The notes under the pieces were generated by a model that saw nothing but the letters and a program-made list of their open reading frames with translations, ran no database searches and was not told the origin of the DNA. Position numbers and translations under genes: made by a program. Source: Streptomyces sp. NBC_01298 (GTDB lineage Bacteria > Actinomycetota > Actinomycetes > Streptomycetales > Streptomycetaceae). From it: a stretch of DNA of 64,000 bases. Below, piece after piece: positions 25,790-37,700 of the stretch; position 1 is the first letter of the stretch; each line of letters opens with the position of its first letter. Location of the stretch: assembly GCF_035978755.1 (NCBI RefSeq), contig NZ_CP108415.1, forward strand, positions 186,001 through 250,000, given 5' to 3'.

Positions 25790-28700
25790 TCAGCGCATGG
25801 ACTGGGCGTTCGTCGACTGCCGCATGTGCTCCCGGTTCTCCTGTCCGTCGAGTTGGACGAACGGCCCTTGGGGTCGGCTTGCCTGGCGTGCCTTGGCCCC
25901 GGCCTTGAACTGGCTCAGGACTCTGCTGGCCTGCAGGGCGTGCTGGACATGAACCGCTCCGTACCGTTCGATGCCCGCGATGATCTTGTCGTTCGAGGTT
26001 CCTTGCAGCTCGGCTCGTGTGAACTGAGCTGCCGCGGGCCCGCTGGGGTCGAAGCCAAAGCGCACCACCTCGTGGTGTTGGGGGTCTGGGGTGACGGCCA
26101 CGTAGACCGGCAGGACCCCGTTCAGCGTTCCGTGGAGGGTGGGTTCGACGGGCGCGGCCGGGTTATCGAGGAGTCGCAGGAAGTCCGCACGGATCTGTTC
26201 TGCCTGGATCGGCCCCGGCTCCGGCCGAGGTTCTTGGGGCCTGCGCGTCAGGATGGCGTGCAGAATCTGCCTGGCTGTTGCTCCGCCCAGATCGCTGCGG
26301 GTGAAGTGCGCTGCGGCCTGCGGGGCAGTGGGATCGAACCCGAACTGCAGTATCCGTCCGTTCGTGGGGCTGTTGGTGACGCGGACGTAGAGGGGGGTGC
26401 CGTCGAGGACGGCGTGCTCGGTAGGTGTCGCGGGGGCTTCAGGATCGTCGATGAGGTCGATCAGGCTCTGCCGCAGCGCCTCGCCCTCGGCCAGCCCGTG
26501 GAATCGAGGGGCGTTGGTCTCCTGGGCGGGGTCCTGGAGGTCGGCGGCCGTGGGTGCTTCGGGCTCGTGGTGAGGGCGAGGGATGGGCCTGGCTACGGGA
26601 GTCGCAGAGCTTGCGGCCTGCGGTGCCAGCGGTGCGCGTGCTGAGAGCCGGTGGACGGTGGGAGGCAGTTCGAAGGCGGCCGTCACGATGTCCACGGGAG
26701 CTGGCCGGACGTTATCACCGGAGACGAGCGTGGCGTCCAGGAGGTAGGTCCTCTCGCCGCCGCCGTGAGGGTGCTGGTGGGTGACCTTGGCCCGGCCCCG
26801 TACACGCGTGACCCCGGTTGCGGGGTCGGCGTCCGCGGATGCGGGTGACGAGGGGAGAAGGTCGGCGTCGATGTCGAATTCGATGAGGTCGTCGTCGGAG
26901 ACCCAGGCTCGGTCGATGCTCAGGCCGATGGGCTGCCCGGTGGAGTCCAGGACGATGCTGTCGCCGGGGTGCTCGACAGGCATGTTCTGCGGGAAGTGCC
27001 AGGTGCTGTCGTCGTCCAGGGTGAGGATGACGGTCCCGAGCTCAGTCGGGGTGGTCGAGATGATCTCCCGGGGCTTGCGGTCATCGATGAACAGCCAGGC
27101 CCAGTCCCTTTCGGTCAGCTGGTCAGCCCAGCGGTGATCGGCTTCCGGTTCGGCTGCTCGCTCAGGGCGCGGCTCGAAGAGCTTCCACATTGCATCGCTC
27201 GGAGAATCGTCTCGTCCGTTCTCGCGGTCGAACAGTGCGCGCTCGCGCAGAAGCTGGTGACCCATGTGGGCAATGCCGGCGGAGGTGAGGCGCAGGGCGA
27301 GGGCCGGGTCGCTCCAGTCGATCCGCTGGCCTGCTGTGTCGGTGAGCTGCACGACTCTGGCGGCGAACGCATGGGCTTCTTCCAGGGACGGCAGGTTCCC
27401 CAGCGGTTGTGGGGTGACCTCGAATGCGTCTCGAACACGGGGGGTGAGGTAGAGGTCGGGCAGCATGCCGTCGAAGTCGAGGCCGCTGCCGACCGGGATC
27501 ACCTCGTACGTTTCGCCGGTCTGGCGGATGACGAACTGTCCGTCGGCGGTCAGTTCGACGAGCTCCCGGTTCTTGGCCAGCCGGCGCAGCTCACTTCGGC
27601 GCTGTCCGCTGATGCCCTTGATCGTCGCCGGGCCGACCAGGTAGGTGCGCACCTGGCCCACGCTGCTGAATCGCTGCCCAGCGCTGCGACGCCTGTCTTC
27701 ATCGTCGTCATTGGCCAAGTCCCGAGGTGCTGCGACCAGGACGTAGCTCGTGGAGCGGATGTTGTCGAAGTGCTCCCCGGTGTCGGCGTCCAGCACCTTG
27801 AACCAGCCGATGCTGGCGCCCTTCTCATCATCGGACTCTGCAACCCGCACCCGCCGCGGGACAGTGAGGGGGAGCAGGTTGGTGCGCGGTCCGGTGCCTT
27901 GGCGAGGGTTGCTTACCTCTCCCTTCCACCAGAAGGTGCCGTCGGGCCCCGCGATCTCGCCGAGCCTCTTGACAGTGGTGATGTCAAAGACGTCGTCCTC
28001 GGGCGCGGCCGGGTCTCTCTCTACGGGGGCCGGTTCGGGATCGGCGGCCGGGAGCTCAGGTGCTTCTAGACGCTTGCCGGTCTGCTTCTCGTAGGCCCGT
28101 GCATAGCGTCCGTCGGGCTCGTCCAGGCCGTGCAGCACAAGCGCCCGGCGGATGGCGGTGACCATGTCGTTTCCGTCTTGATCGCGGAAGTGCATGCCGC
28201 GCGGGATCACGTGAGGGGCGTCCCAGGGGAAGATCCGGCCCTGCTCGTCGCGGATGCTTTCCAGAGCCGCTGCAATCGCGTTGGCTCGTTCCCGGGTTCG
28301 GATCTTGACGCCCCAGGGTCCGAAGACCTTGGTGAGGCGGTCGGGTGCCCGCAGTTCGTAGTTCTCGGCGCCGATGGTGAGGATGGCGAGCCGCCCGCCC
28401 TTGCTGAGGTGGGTGCCCGCGTGCTCGGCGCCGTGCCGGTGGCAGTCCTCGGTCAGCTTGCGCTGGCCGAGCTGGTCCGGGTCGGCGGGGTCCACCCGCC
28501 TGCTGCGAAGGTGTGCCTTCAGCAGCATGTTGGGGCTGGCGTCCGGGCCGTCTTCCGCAGTGACGAGGAACCGCGGGGCAGGTCCGGCAGGCGGCTTCCT
28601 GCGCTTGCGCGCGGGCGGAGCCGGTGCCGGGGCGGGTGCCGACGGCGGGGTGTCCACCTGCCGAGCGAGGGCGACAGCAGCGCCTTCGGGGCTGTCGTAG

Positions 28701-31700
28701 AGGGTGTTGTCGGCGGCGCGGGCGCCGGTGGCCTGGAACCGGTAGCCGTTGGAGTCTACGGTCACCGTGCCCAGCAGGGTGCCGTCGCGCCGGACCTCTT
28801 GGATGCTGCCGAAGAGGTCGACCGGCTCGAGGTCGAGGTCGCCGAGTTCGTCGCTGAACCCGTTCCAGTCGCTGGCCTTGGCCGCGTCGGCTTCCTGGTT
28901 GCGGCGGTGGGTGAGTTCAGCTCGCATCTGGTCGCGCTGCTGGACGGCCCGGACGCTCAGGCCGGTATCACCGCTCGGCGTGTGCTCGTTGATCCACTCG
29001 TCGAGGAGCCTGGCTCGCTCCTCCAGCTCCTCGGCCAGCATGCTCTGGACCGGCCGGGAGATGAGCGGCGGCCGCGGTGCCGGCTGCTGGGCCGCACTCG
29101 GCGCCGGGTGGTTCTGCGGCTCTTCGCCTGTGATATTCGGCTGGTCGAGCAGGGTGACCAGCTGGGTGCCGTCGCGCCAGGCCATGACCTCTTCGAGGCC
29201 GTGGAAGCGGCCTCGGCTGTCACGGAGGTTGTGCTGGTTGCAAGCTGCGACCTGGGTCCATTCGCCGGTCCGGAGCAGGACTTCGACCCGGCGGTCTGAG
29301 TTGGGCTGGAGCTCCTCGGGGCTCCACCGGTTCGACCGCTGGGCGTAGGGGAGCTTGCGGAGGTCGTCAAAGAGGCCAGCTGTGACGTCCTGGCCTTGGG
29401 CAACGTCTTCTGCCTGCTCCTTGGGGGTTGTCGTGGGTGCGCTGGTGGCGGGGACGGCAGCGACGTCATCGAGGGTGAAGGTGACGGTCCGGCCGTCGCC
29501 CGCGGTGGCGGTGTACTCGTCGCCGTCGGTGCTGAGGATGGTGACGGTGCTGTAGAGGAGCTCCAGCTCGTAGTCGTCCGCATCGCCCACCGCGTGCGCG
29601 GGGTGGTGCGCGTCAACGATGCGGACGCGGTCACCGATGTGCAGTTGTTCGGCGAGGACGGCCGGGTCGGCCGGCATCCAGCCGTCGGGGGCGGCCGCAG
29701 CACGGTGCAGCCGGTCGTGAGCTGCCTCTTCGCCTTCGACCGTCCCCCCTTCGACGGGGGTTTCGGTGCGCCCGCGGAACACGCCCGGCTCGCCGAGGGT
29801 GCCGGAGGCGTACACGCTCTGCCCCACCTGCACCAGGCCAGCTCCGGCCGGGTTCCACAGGGTGACCACTCGCGTGGTTCCGGCTTCCGTGGGGATTTCG
29901 ACCTTCACCCACAGGCTGGTGTCGTGGGACACCTTGGCGATCACTCGGCCGAGGGTGGGAGGCAGCACGTCGCCTGCGCGGCTGACTTCGGTATCGAGTT
30001 CCGGGCGGGCAGGTGCTTCGGTTCGCAGGTCCGGGGCGAGTACCAGGGCTTCGAGCATGCCATCGGCGTCGGCCTTGACGTCGTAGAGGCATGCGGTGGG
30101 TGTGGCTCCTTGGCTGACCCACACCACCTCGCCCGTGGCGGCATCGACCACGGCCCATCGGCGGCCTGCACTGGTGGCCTGGTCGCGAACTTGGAATGCC
30201 GGGCTGCTGGCGGGCTCGGGCGGCGTAGTCGTGGTGGCCGGCTGTGCCGACTCCGGCCTTGGAGTGTCCGGGGTAGGGGTTGCCGCGGGGTCGGTCTGGT
30301 GAGCGACGGGTGCCGCGAAGAACGGGGTTCCCGTGCGAATGCGGTCGATGTGCTCGCCGGTCGCAGCGTTCTTGACGTCGACGACGCCCCGCGCGCCGAT
30401 GGTGAGGCGTGCTCGAATGGGCTTCTTGAGCGCCTTCTCGCGGCCCGCAGCGCGGCCGCCCCACCACAGCGTGTCGTCGGGGCCGGAGAGCGCCTTGGCC
30501 TCCGCGGGCTTGACTACCTTGAAGGTCTCCTGAGCCGGCGGTGTATCCGGGCTCGCAGGGGTCGCCGCGGCAGCATCTGCTGCAGGGGCGGACGGTGTGA
30601 CGGCGGTGGGGCGCGGCGCGGGTACGAGGGAGTGTCCGGGCGGCAGCGCGCGGGCGAGGTCCTCGTCGGGCACCGCGTCGAAGATGTAGCTGAGGGGTCC
30701 GGCGTCGAGGACCTCCTGGGCGCGGGTGACGGTGACGTACTGAAGGCGGAGTTCTTCCGGCTCGGGGATGGTCTCCGGGTCGATGCGGCCGTCTACGTAA
30801 TCGGGGGTCCTCCAGTCGCCGGCGATGCGTACGGATTGCCACTGCAGGCCCTTGCTCTTGTGCGCCGTGGCGATGACCACGTCAGGCGACGCGTGCTGGC
30901 CGACGATCTCTCCGGGTTCGTCGCTGTAGTCCGCCTGGAGATCGGCGTCCATGTCGCCGATGAAGGCGCGGACAGCTGCCTCGACGTCATCAAGGTCGAC
31001 CCCCTGGTGGCTGCGCCAGGACGGATCGAAGCGCCAGCGGGTGTTCGGCTTGTCGTAGTAGAACTTCCCGAAGCCGTTGCGTCGCCGCTCCTTGAGCCAA
31101 TCGCGCAGCTCGAGGTCTTCCCAGTCGGTGCCGTAGAGGTAGAGACTCCCCTCTTCCCGGGTGATCTGGATGCGCTGGGAAAGCAGGCCTGCCGCTGCGA
31201 TGAGCCGGTCGAGCTTGCCGCTCTCGTCGTCGTCGATCAGGCGCACGAGGGTGCGGAAGCTGCCCGCGGCCTTCTTGTGCTCCTCCACGAAGTTGACGAC
31301 TTCGTCCCAGGTGGCGAATCCGGCAAGGTCCTGGTGGAAGGTCTTCTTGCCCTCCTGGAGATCCCGGGCGGCCCTGACGATCTTCGCGATGTCGTCCAGG
31401 CCGCCGATGACGGCGACTCGCTTCCCGGCGTCGAGTGCAGCGAGTGTCTCCGCTACCACGTCGGCGTTCGTGCGCACCAAGACGGCGTCCGCAACCTGCA
31501 GTTTGTCGAGACGAGAGGCCTGGCGCTCGGTGCCGACAAGGTCGGGGCGCTCGCCAGCAAGGTGCAGGAACCGGTTGGCGATGTCGGCGACTGCGGGGCC
31601 GAATCGGTGGGACTCGGTCAGAGGCAGGGTGACATCGACGGGGAAGTTCTGGAGGGAGTCCTCGGCCCCGCGGAAGCCGTAGATGGCCTGGGCGGAGTCG

Positions 31701-34700
31701 CCGACCACGATGGTCTGAACCCCGGAGGCGGAGGCGGCCCGCACAACCCCGTCCATCACGGGGTTGATGTCCTGTGCCTCGTCGAAGAAGATCACGTCCG
31801 CGTCGATGGCGTAGCCCGCGAGGGCCCACTGCTTGACGATGTAGTCGTGCGAGTAGGTGAGGCGGCCTGCCGGGTTGGTGATGTCGGCCCACATCTGCTC
31901 GGCCCACGGCTTGAGCACACCGAACAGCTGCTTCTGGGTCCAGCCCTCCTCGACCATCCAGTCCGCGAGCTCAACGTGCTCAGGACCCATCTCGGCATCG
32001 TTCGACAGGCACCAGGCGTCGACGAGGCCGCGCGCCCGGTAGGCGCCCTGTTCGCGGCGCAGTCGACCCTTCCCGACCTTGAGGTCCGGGACTCCGAAGA
32101 GGTTGGCCACCTCGGCGGGCGGCTGCCGCTTGTAGCGGTTGTCCTTCTCATCGTTGGGCATGCGGTGCTTGAACGGGTCCCCGACCGCACGCATGGCCAT
32201 GGCATTGGCGGTCATCGGCTCTACGTTGCGCGGGAACTCGCCCTTGGCCTTCGCCTGCTTGGCCTCATCGGCTACAGCCCGGCCGAACGCGAGGTAGACG
32301 ATCCGCTTGCCCGGCATGCGCCGGGCGATGCCCTTCAGGGTCGTGGTCTTCCCCGTGCCAGCGCGGGCCTGAACAGCGACATCGAGCCCTCGGCCGGCCG
32401 TGGCCTCGTAGATGAGTTCCTGCTGCCGGGTGGGTGCGAAGGCCTCCTGCGCGCGGGCGGCGGTGTCGATGGCAGCCCACTCGTCGTCCGAGGGCGCGCC
32501 CTCTGCCGCGGCAGGCAACACAACCCTCGGTGTCAGGTTGTCGGCCTCGCGCTGCTCGGCCTCTGCTTCCCGATTCACCGGAGCCGTAACGTCCAGTGGC
32601 TGTGGCGTTGCGCCAGCACGAAGCTCGTTCGCTACCTGCTGCGCGTCAACGTAGGCGGCCACCGCCTCCCGCCACGTAGACCCCCTTCCTTCCACGCCGC
32701 TGTACTGGGCTCGGAACCCGTCGGTGTCCTGCGTGAGCGTGCACAGCGAGGATCCTCCGGAGGCCTGGAAGAGGAAGATCTCCCAGCCCCCGCCGGCGAG
32801 CGGGACCCGCTCGTAGGTTCGCGGTCGGCCTTGAGAGTCCACCCCCGCGTCCTGGACGTCGTCGTTGGGACCGCGTCCCTGCTCCTGAGTCGGTGCCTCC
32901 GGAGCCTGCCGTTCGGTGGCCGTTATGGCGTCGTCCGGCTTGGCCCTGCGGGTGGCGGGGCTGGTCGTGCGGAGGTTGTTGATGGCCAGGCGTGCCTGGG
33001 TCGACATCTCGCGGAGGGCGGCCTCGATGTCCGGGTGAGAGTGGGCAGGCAGGTCGCGAAGTACCTGGTGGAGGGATGACACCGCCGCCAGGAGAGTGTC
33101 CAGGCGCTGGCCCGCCTCCTGGAAGCTGTCAACGGTCTCAGGCAGCTCGTTGAGCATGATCCGCTGCACGTTCATGAAGCCCTGAGCGGCATGGGTCCCT
33201 TCGATGGTCTCGAAGCCCGAGCCGGTCACCGTCCACCAGTGGAGCTTGGCGATGGCCCGGACCCGCTGGTAGTCGCTCAGCGGGCTGTCGTCCGCCACGG
33301 TCGTTTTGAAGACGGTCTGCCATGTATCGGGGAGCTGTACGGTCGCGACGGTCCGTTCGGCGAGCTGTGTCGCCAGCAACCCGATGTTCGCGACCCTGCC
33401 GTGCAGGGTGCGCTCGCCCTCCGCGAGAAGCCGGTCCTGGACGGCGGTCGTCGCTCTGGCGAGTTCGAGGGCCAGCGCCACGGTGGTGGGCTGCACCACC
33501 GCAAAGAGACCTTGGTCGCGCACCGACTCCAGGGCGGCCTCCAGCCGGCGGGCGTCAGCTCGCCCGTCGGGGGTCGCCGACAGCATGCGCTGCCACTCAG
33601 GGCTGTAGCGCAGGCCGCGGTTGTACTCGCTGCGGAGCTCACCGAGCAGACCCAGCACGTCCCTGGTCTGGGTGAAGGGCTCACCGGATCCGATCTGGGG
33701 AATCGCCGTGAACCGCAGAGCCGCGTTGACCGGCGCGACCATGGGTGTCTCGGTCACACCGTCAGCCTCTTCGCGGGCCGTTCGGCTCTCGAAGACGGGC
33801 AGCTCGCGTCCCCGGCCGGCGGCCAGAGCCCGCAGCGCCTCCACCCGCTGCGTTCGAGTCTTGAGGCTCATGTTGGCCGGCATGGTGTGGCAGTACAGGC
33901 CCGACCGGGGGTCGGGTGACGTCTTCTGGCGGTTGAAGCCCCGCGGCCCGCCGGCGACTTCCAGGGCGAAGACCAGGAAGCGGTGCTCGTGGCTGACCCC
34001 CCACACTCGTGTGTGGTCGGGGTGGTGTTCGATCCACACCTTCCGGTGCTCGAAGTTCTTGGTCGGCCCGTTGAGCGTGGCGTGTATGTCTGCGAGGTGG
34101 TCCACGGAGCGGGCGACGGTGTCGCGCGGGGTGACGGGCTGGTCGGCGTAGGTGGTGCGGTGCTTGCCTTGGCCGAATGCCCGGTTCTCGACCTGTCCTA
34201 CTACCGCGTTGTCGGGCCCGTAGACCACGGTGTGCTCATGGCCGATGGCCTGGTGGTAGCCCGGCCGGTCGGGCAGCGGCTGAGCGTCTGCGGGCAGTTC
34301 TTCGGGCGGGGTGAGGGCTTGCTGTTCCAGGGCGGCGGCCTGCGGCGTGAGCCCTGCTTGCTCCTCGCGGTTGGCTTCACGGATGTCGAAGTCCTCGACG
34401 ACGGCAGCGGCAGCGCCGACCTTGGACTCGAATGGCTCGCGGCGGGATGCACCGTCGATGCCGGTGGCGATGTAGCTGCCGTCCGGGCGAGCTGTGACGG
34501 CTCCGATCTGCTCGCCGTCCAGCAGGACCCGCGTGACGGCCGGGCCGTCGGAAGTGTGCTCGGCAAGTGACGCCCGGGCCGCTAGTCCCTCCGCGCGGGC
34601 ACGTCCTCCCAGAAGGAGCGCATCGTAGTCCGAGAGCTCGGTCGGCGCCCCTGCGGGCGGGGTGTTGTCGCTGATGGCCCCTTGAGCGTCGATCGCCATC

Positions 34701-37700
34701 TGGCCGGACGCCTGAGCGGTCGGTTCCTGCGCGGCGGGGGCAGCCTCGCTGTCGAAGTCCTCAGGGCTCATCTGCGTCCACGGGCGACCGGCCGCTGCCT
34801 CTTGCCGGTCGTCGGACACGGGGGTAACTGCTGCTGCGGCCTGTGTCAGTGCGGCCGCGCCCTCGAGTTCCTGGCTGTCGGTCACCTCGGGGTAGATCAC
34901 GGTCACCGCAGACAGCCGCGCCGCCGCAGCGTCGATGTCCGCGAGCTGCTGATACCAGTAGTCCGTGAGATCCGCAGATGTGCGGGCTCGACTGGCGATC
35001 TCCTCCAGGCCGTCTCGATCGGCCACTTCGGCCAGAGACAGCAAGGCCTTCCGCGCGCTGGCGACCTGTTCACGCAGCTTCGCCAGAGGTGTGGGCCGAC
35101 TCCGGATCGCGTCGCTGGCGTCCCTCACCGCCTTGATCGCGGAATGGAGAGTCGCGTACCCGAACATGGGGATCTGCACCATGGTGTGCGGTCGCGCCAG
35201 AGCCTCGCGGAGTGCAGGACGGGCGATCCGGGTGACGATGGCCTCCGGGGGAAGCGCCAGATGGCCGACGGCTTCCCGCAGCGGGCCGGCTACGGCCATA
35301 CCTGCGCTCAACCGGTACGTCACTGCGTCCCCGTCGCGGGCGCCGTCGATGACCACGGAGCCGTCGGCGAGCCGTTCCACGCGCTCCACGGTGAAGGCAG
35401 GCGACCACGTCTCAGCGGTCAGAGCCCTGCCCCCTGCTTCGGGCACGCGGATGCTGGAGCCTCGCCCGACCTGCGCCCATGCGCCGCGACGCCAGCCGAC
35501 GGGCGCGATCTCGTGAAGTCGGTCTTCGAAGCGGATGGCGTCGCCTTCCGCCGCGGACTTGGTCTCCCTTGCCACGATGACGCGGCCGTCAAGGTCGACG
35601 ACGAACCACTTCCGGCTCTTGGGCTTCACCTCGATGGGCTCAGACCGCTTGTCATTGTTGAAGAGCGCTCCGAGCGGTTCACCCCACTCGTTGGACAGCA
35701 GCTTCCCGCCGAGACGCTTGAGCTCAGCGGTGTCGGTGTGAAGCGACTGGAGGGTAAGCCGCAGCCTCTCCCTCGCGGCGAGCTTGCCCGCGCGGCGTTC
35801 GCGGGCCTCTTCGATCTGCGCGCTGCGCGCTTCGACGAACGGGCGGTGCGCCTCGTCAGCGAGGGGAAGGTCCAGCTTGGCGGCTTCAGCGTCGAGGATG
35901 TCGGTGGACGCATCCCGAATGAGGCTCGTACCGGGCCTGGCTGTGGTGATCTCGCCGACGGGGTCGGCGGCGGTGATCAGGTCGTGGCCGCGCCGCAGAG
36001 CCAGGATCGCACCGTAGGGCTTGGTGTGGAGTCCGGTGCTGAGGTCGTTGGTGTGCAGTTCGGTGACGGGCTGCCACCAAGAGGCGTCACCGGCGAGGAG
36101 AACGTGGTCGCCGATCTTGAACTCGACCGGGCTCCACTCCCGGCCCCCCGTCGTGCGGGTGAGCCTGTCGAGGTCCTGGCGCTGCTCCAGACCAAGCTCG
36201 GGCAGAGTGGGATCGGCCGGCGCCCCGCCGTCCTGGGTGTAGTGGACTGCGACACTGCGGTTGTACCTAAGCATGCCGCGGACGAATTGGCCCGTCTGGT
36301 AGGCGCGCTGCTCGGGTGAGACGTTGCTGGCCTGGACGTAGGCTCCGTGAGAGGGTGCCTTCTTGAAGTTGTGGGCGCGCAGCTCAGCCAGGACGTCGCT
36401 GTCCGAGTCCTGGACGCCGTAGACGTGGGTGCGGCCGCCGGCGGTGGTCTCGTGCCAGATCCAGACCTGCTCGGCAGGTCGGGGACCCGTCTGCTGTGTG
36501 GCCTCCTGCAGGGCCTGGTGGCGTTCGGCGATGAGCGCGGCGCTGCCTGACGCCGTCCTCCCGCCCGGCTGGTAGTTCCCGCCGACGGAAATCGTCCAGT
36601 TGACCTTGTTCCGGAACGGGCTGTTGCCGTAGCCGATGACGTCTGCGCCCAGGCCCACGGTGATGCGCTCGGAGTCGTCGCGAGCCATGTCGGAGTAGGG
36701 GTCGTACTCCCTGGGCGGATCCATCCGCCACCAGTAGCCGGGCATCCCCGGGATCTCAGTCGCGTCGTTCGGAGACTGCTGCGGGGCTGCCGGCTCGTCG
36801 GCTTCCAGAGCAACGCTTTCGGTGCTCTCTGCTGCCTGCTGCGCGGTCTCGTTGGTCTCCCCGGCCGCGACCGCCGTGTCTGCCGTCAGCTGCTCGGCGG
36901 CGCCGGGAACGGTCTCGGTGCCCGTGGCTGCCGCTTCGGGCTCGGTGGCCTCTGCGACGGCGGGGTACTGGTTCATGACGTTCAGTACTTCGGTGATGGT
37001 GGGGTGCACCGTCCCGCCGCGCTTGCCTGCGCGGCCGTCCGCCCACCGGGCCTGGGAGCGCATCTTGTCCGCGGAGAACCGACCCCCGCGGATGCTCCAG
37101 CGCAGTGTGAAGGCCCACCGGCCGCGGTCGGTTTCTGCTTCGACGTCCACGACGAGGTTCTGGCTGTACCCGGTGCCCTGGGTCTCGCGGGTCATGGTCC
37201 ATCCGCGGGCCTTGGCGGTGTTCCACAGCTGGGTGACCGTAGCGGGCACCGAGAACTCCGGCGCCCACTCGGCGCCCTCCGCGATCGGGGCCTCAGCCTC
37301 GTCGGTGGGAGTCGGGCTCTGCTGCGCCTCCTCGGCGGCCGCCTCCTCCTGCGGGGCAGGGGCTGCCGGTGCGGGAACGGTCTGCTGGGTCGGGGCCGTG
37401 GCGGCCGTCGCGCGAAGCCGGGCGGGCATCTCGTTGGCGTGTCCGGCCAGTACGGTGACCAGGGCGTGAAGATCGGACGAGGACTGACCCGACTGGTCGA
37501 GGTGCCGACGCAGGGACACCAGGTCGGGCAGGAGCCGCTCGAGCGCGTCGGCCTGGTCCTGGGTCCGGGTGTCCTCCGGGCTGTTCCGGTCGCCGGTATC
37601 GAGCTGCTCCAGTCCGTCCAGCACGCGTGCCAGAGCGGGCTGGTTCTCGAAGGACAGGGGCCATGCACGGCGGCCCGCTGCGCGCAGGGCGTCGGGAAAT

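Noticed and set aside
29396..33079. 1,227-codon plus-strand open frame opposite the UvrD-helicase part
   Set aside because: Mirror frame caused by GC-rich codons; no known motifs, while the minus strand carries clear helicase motifs. The same applies to long plus-strand frames at 13065-14705, 20796-22985, 37874-41266 and 49241-52726.
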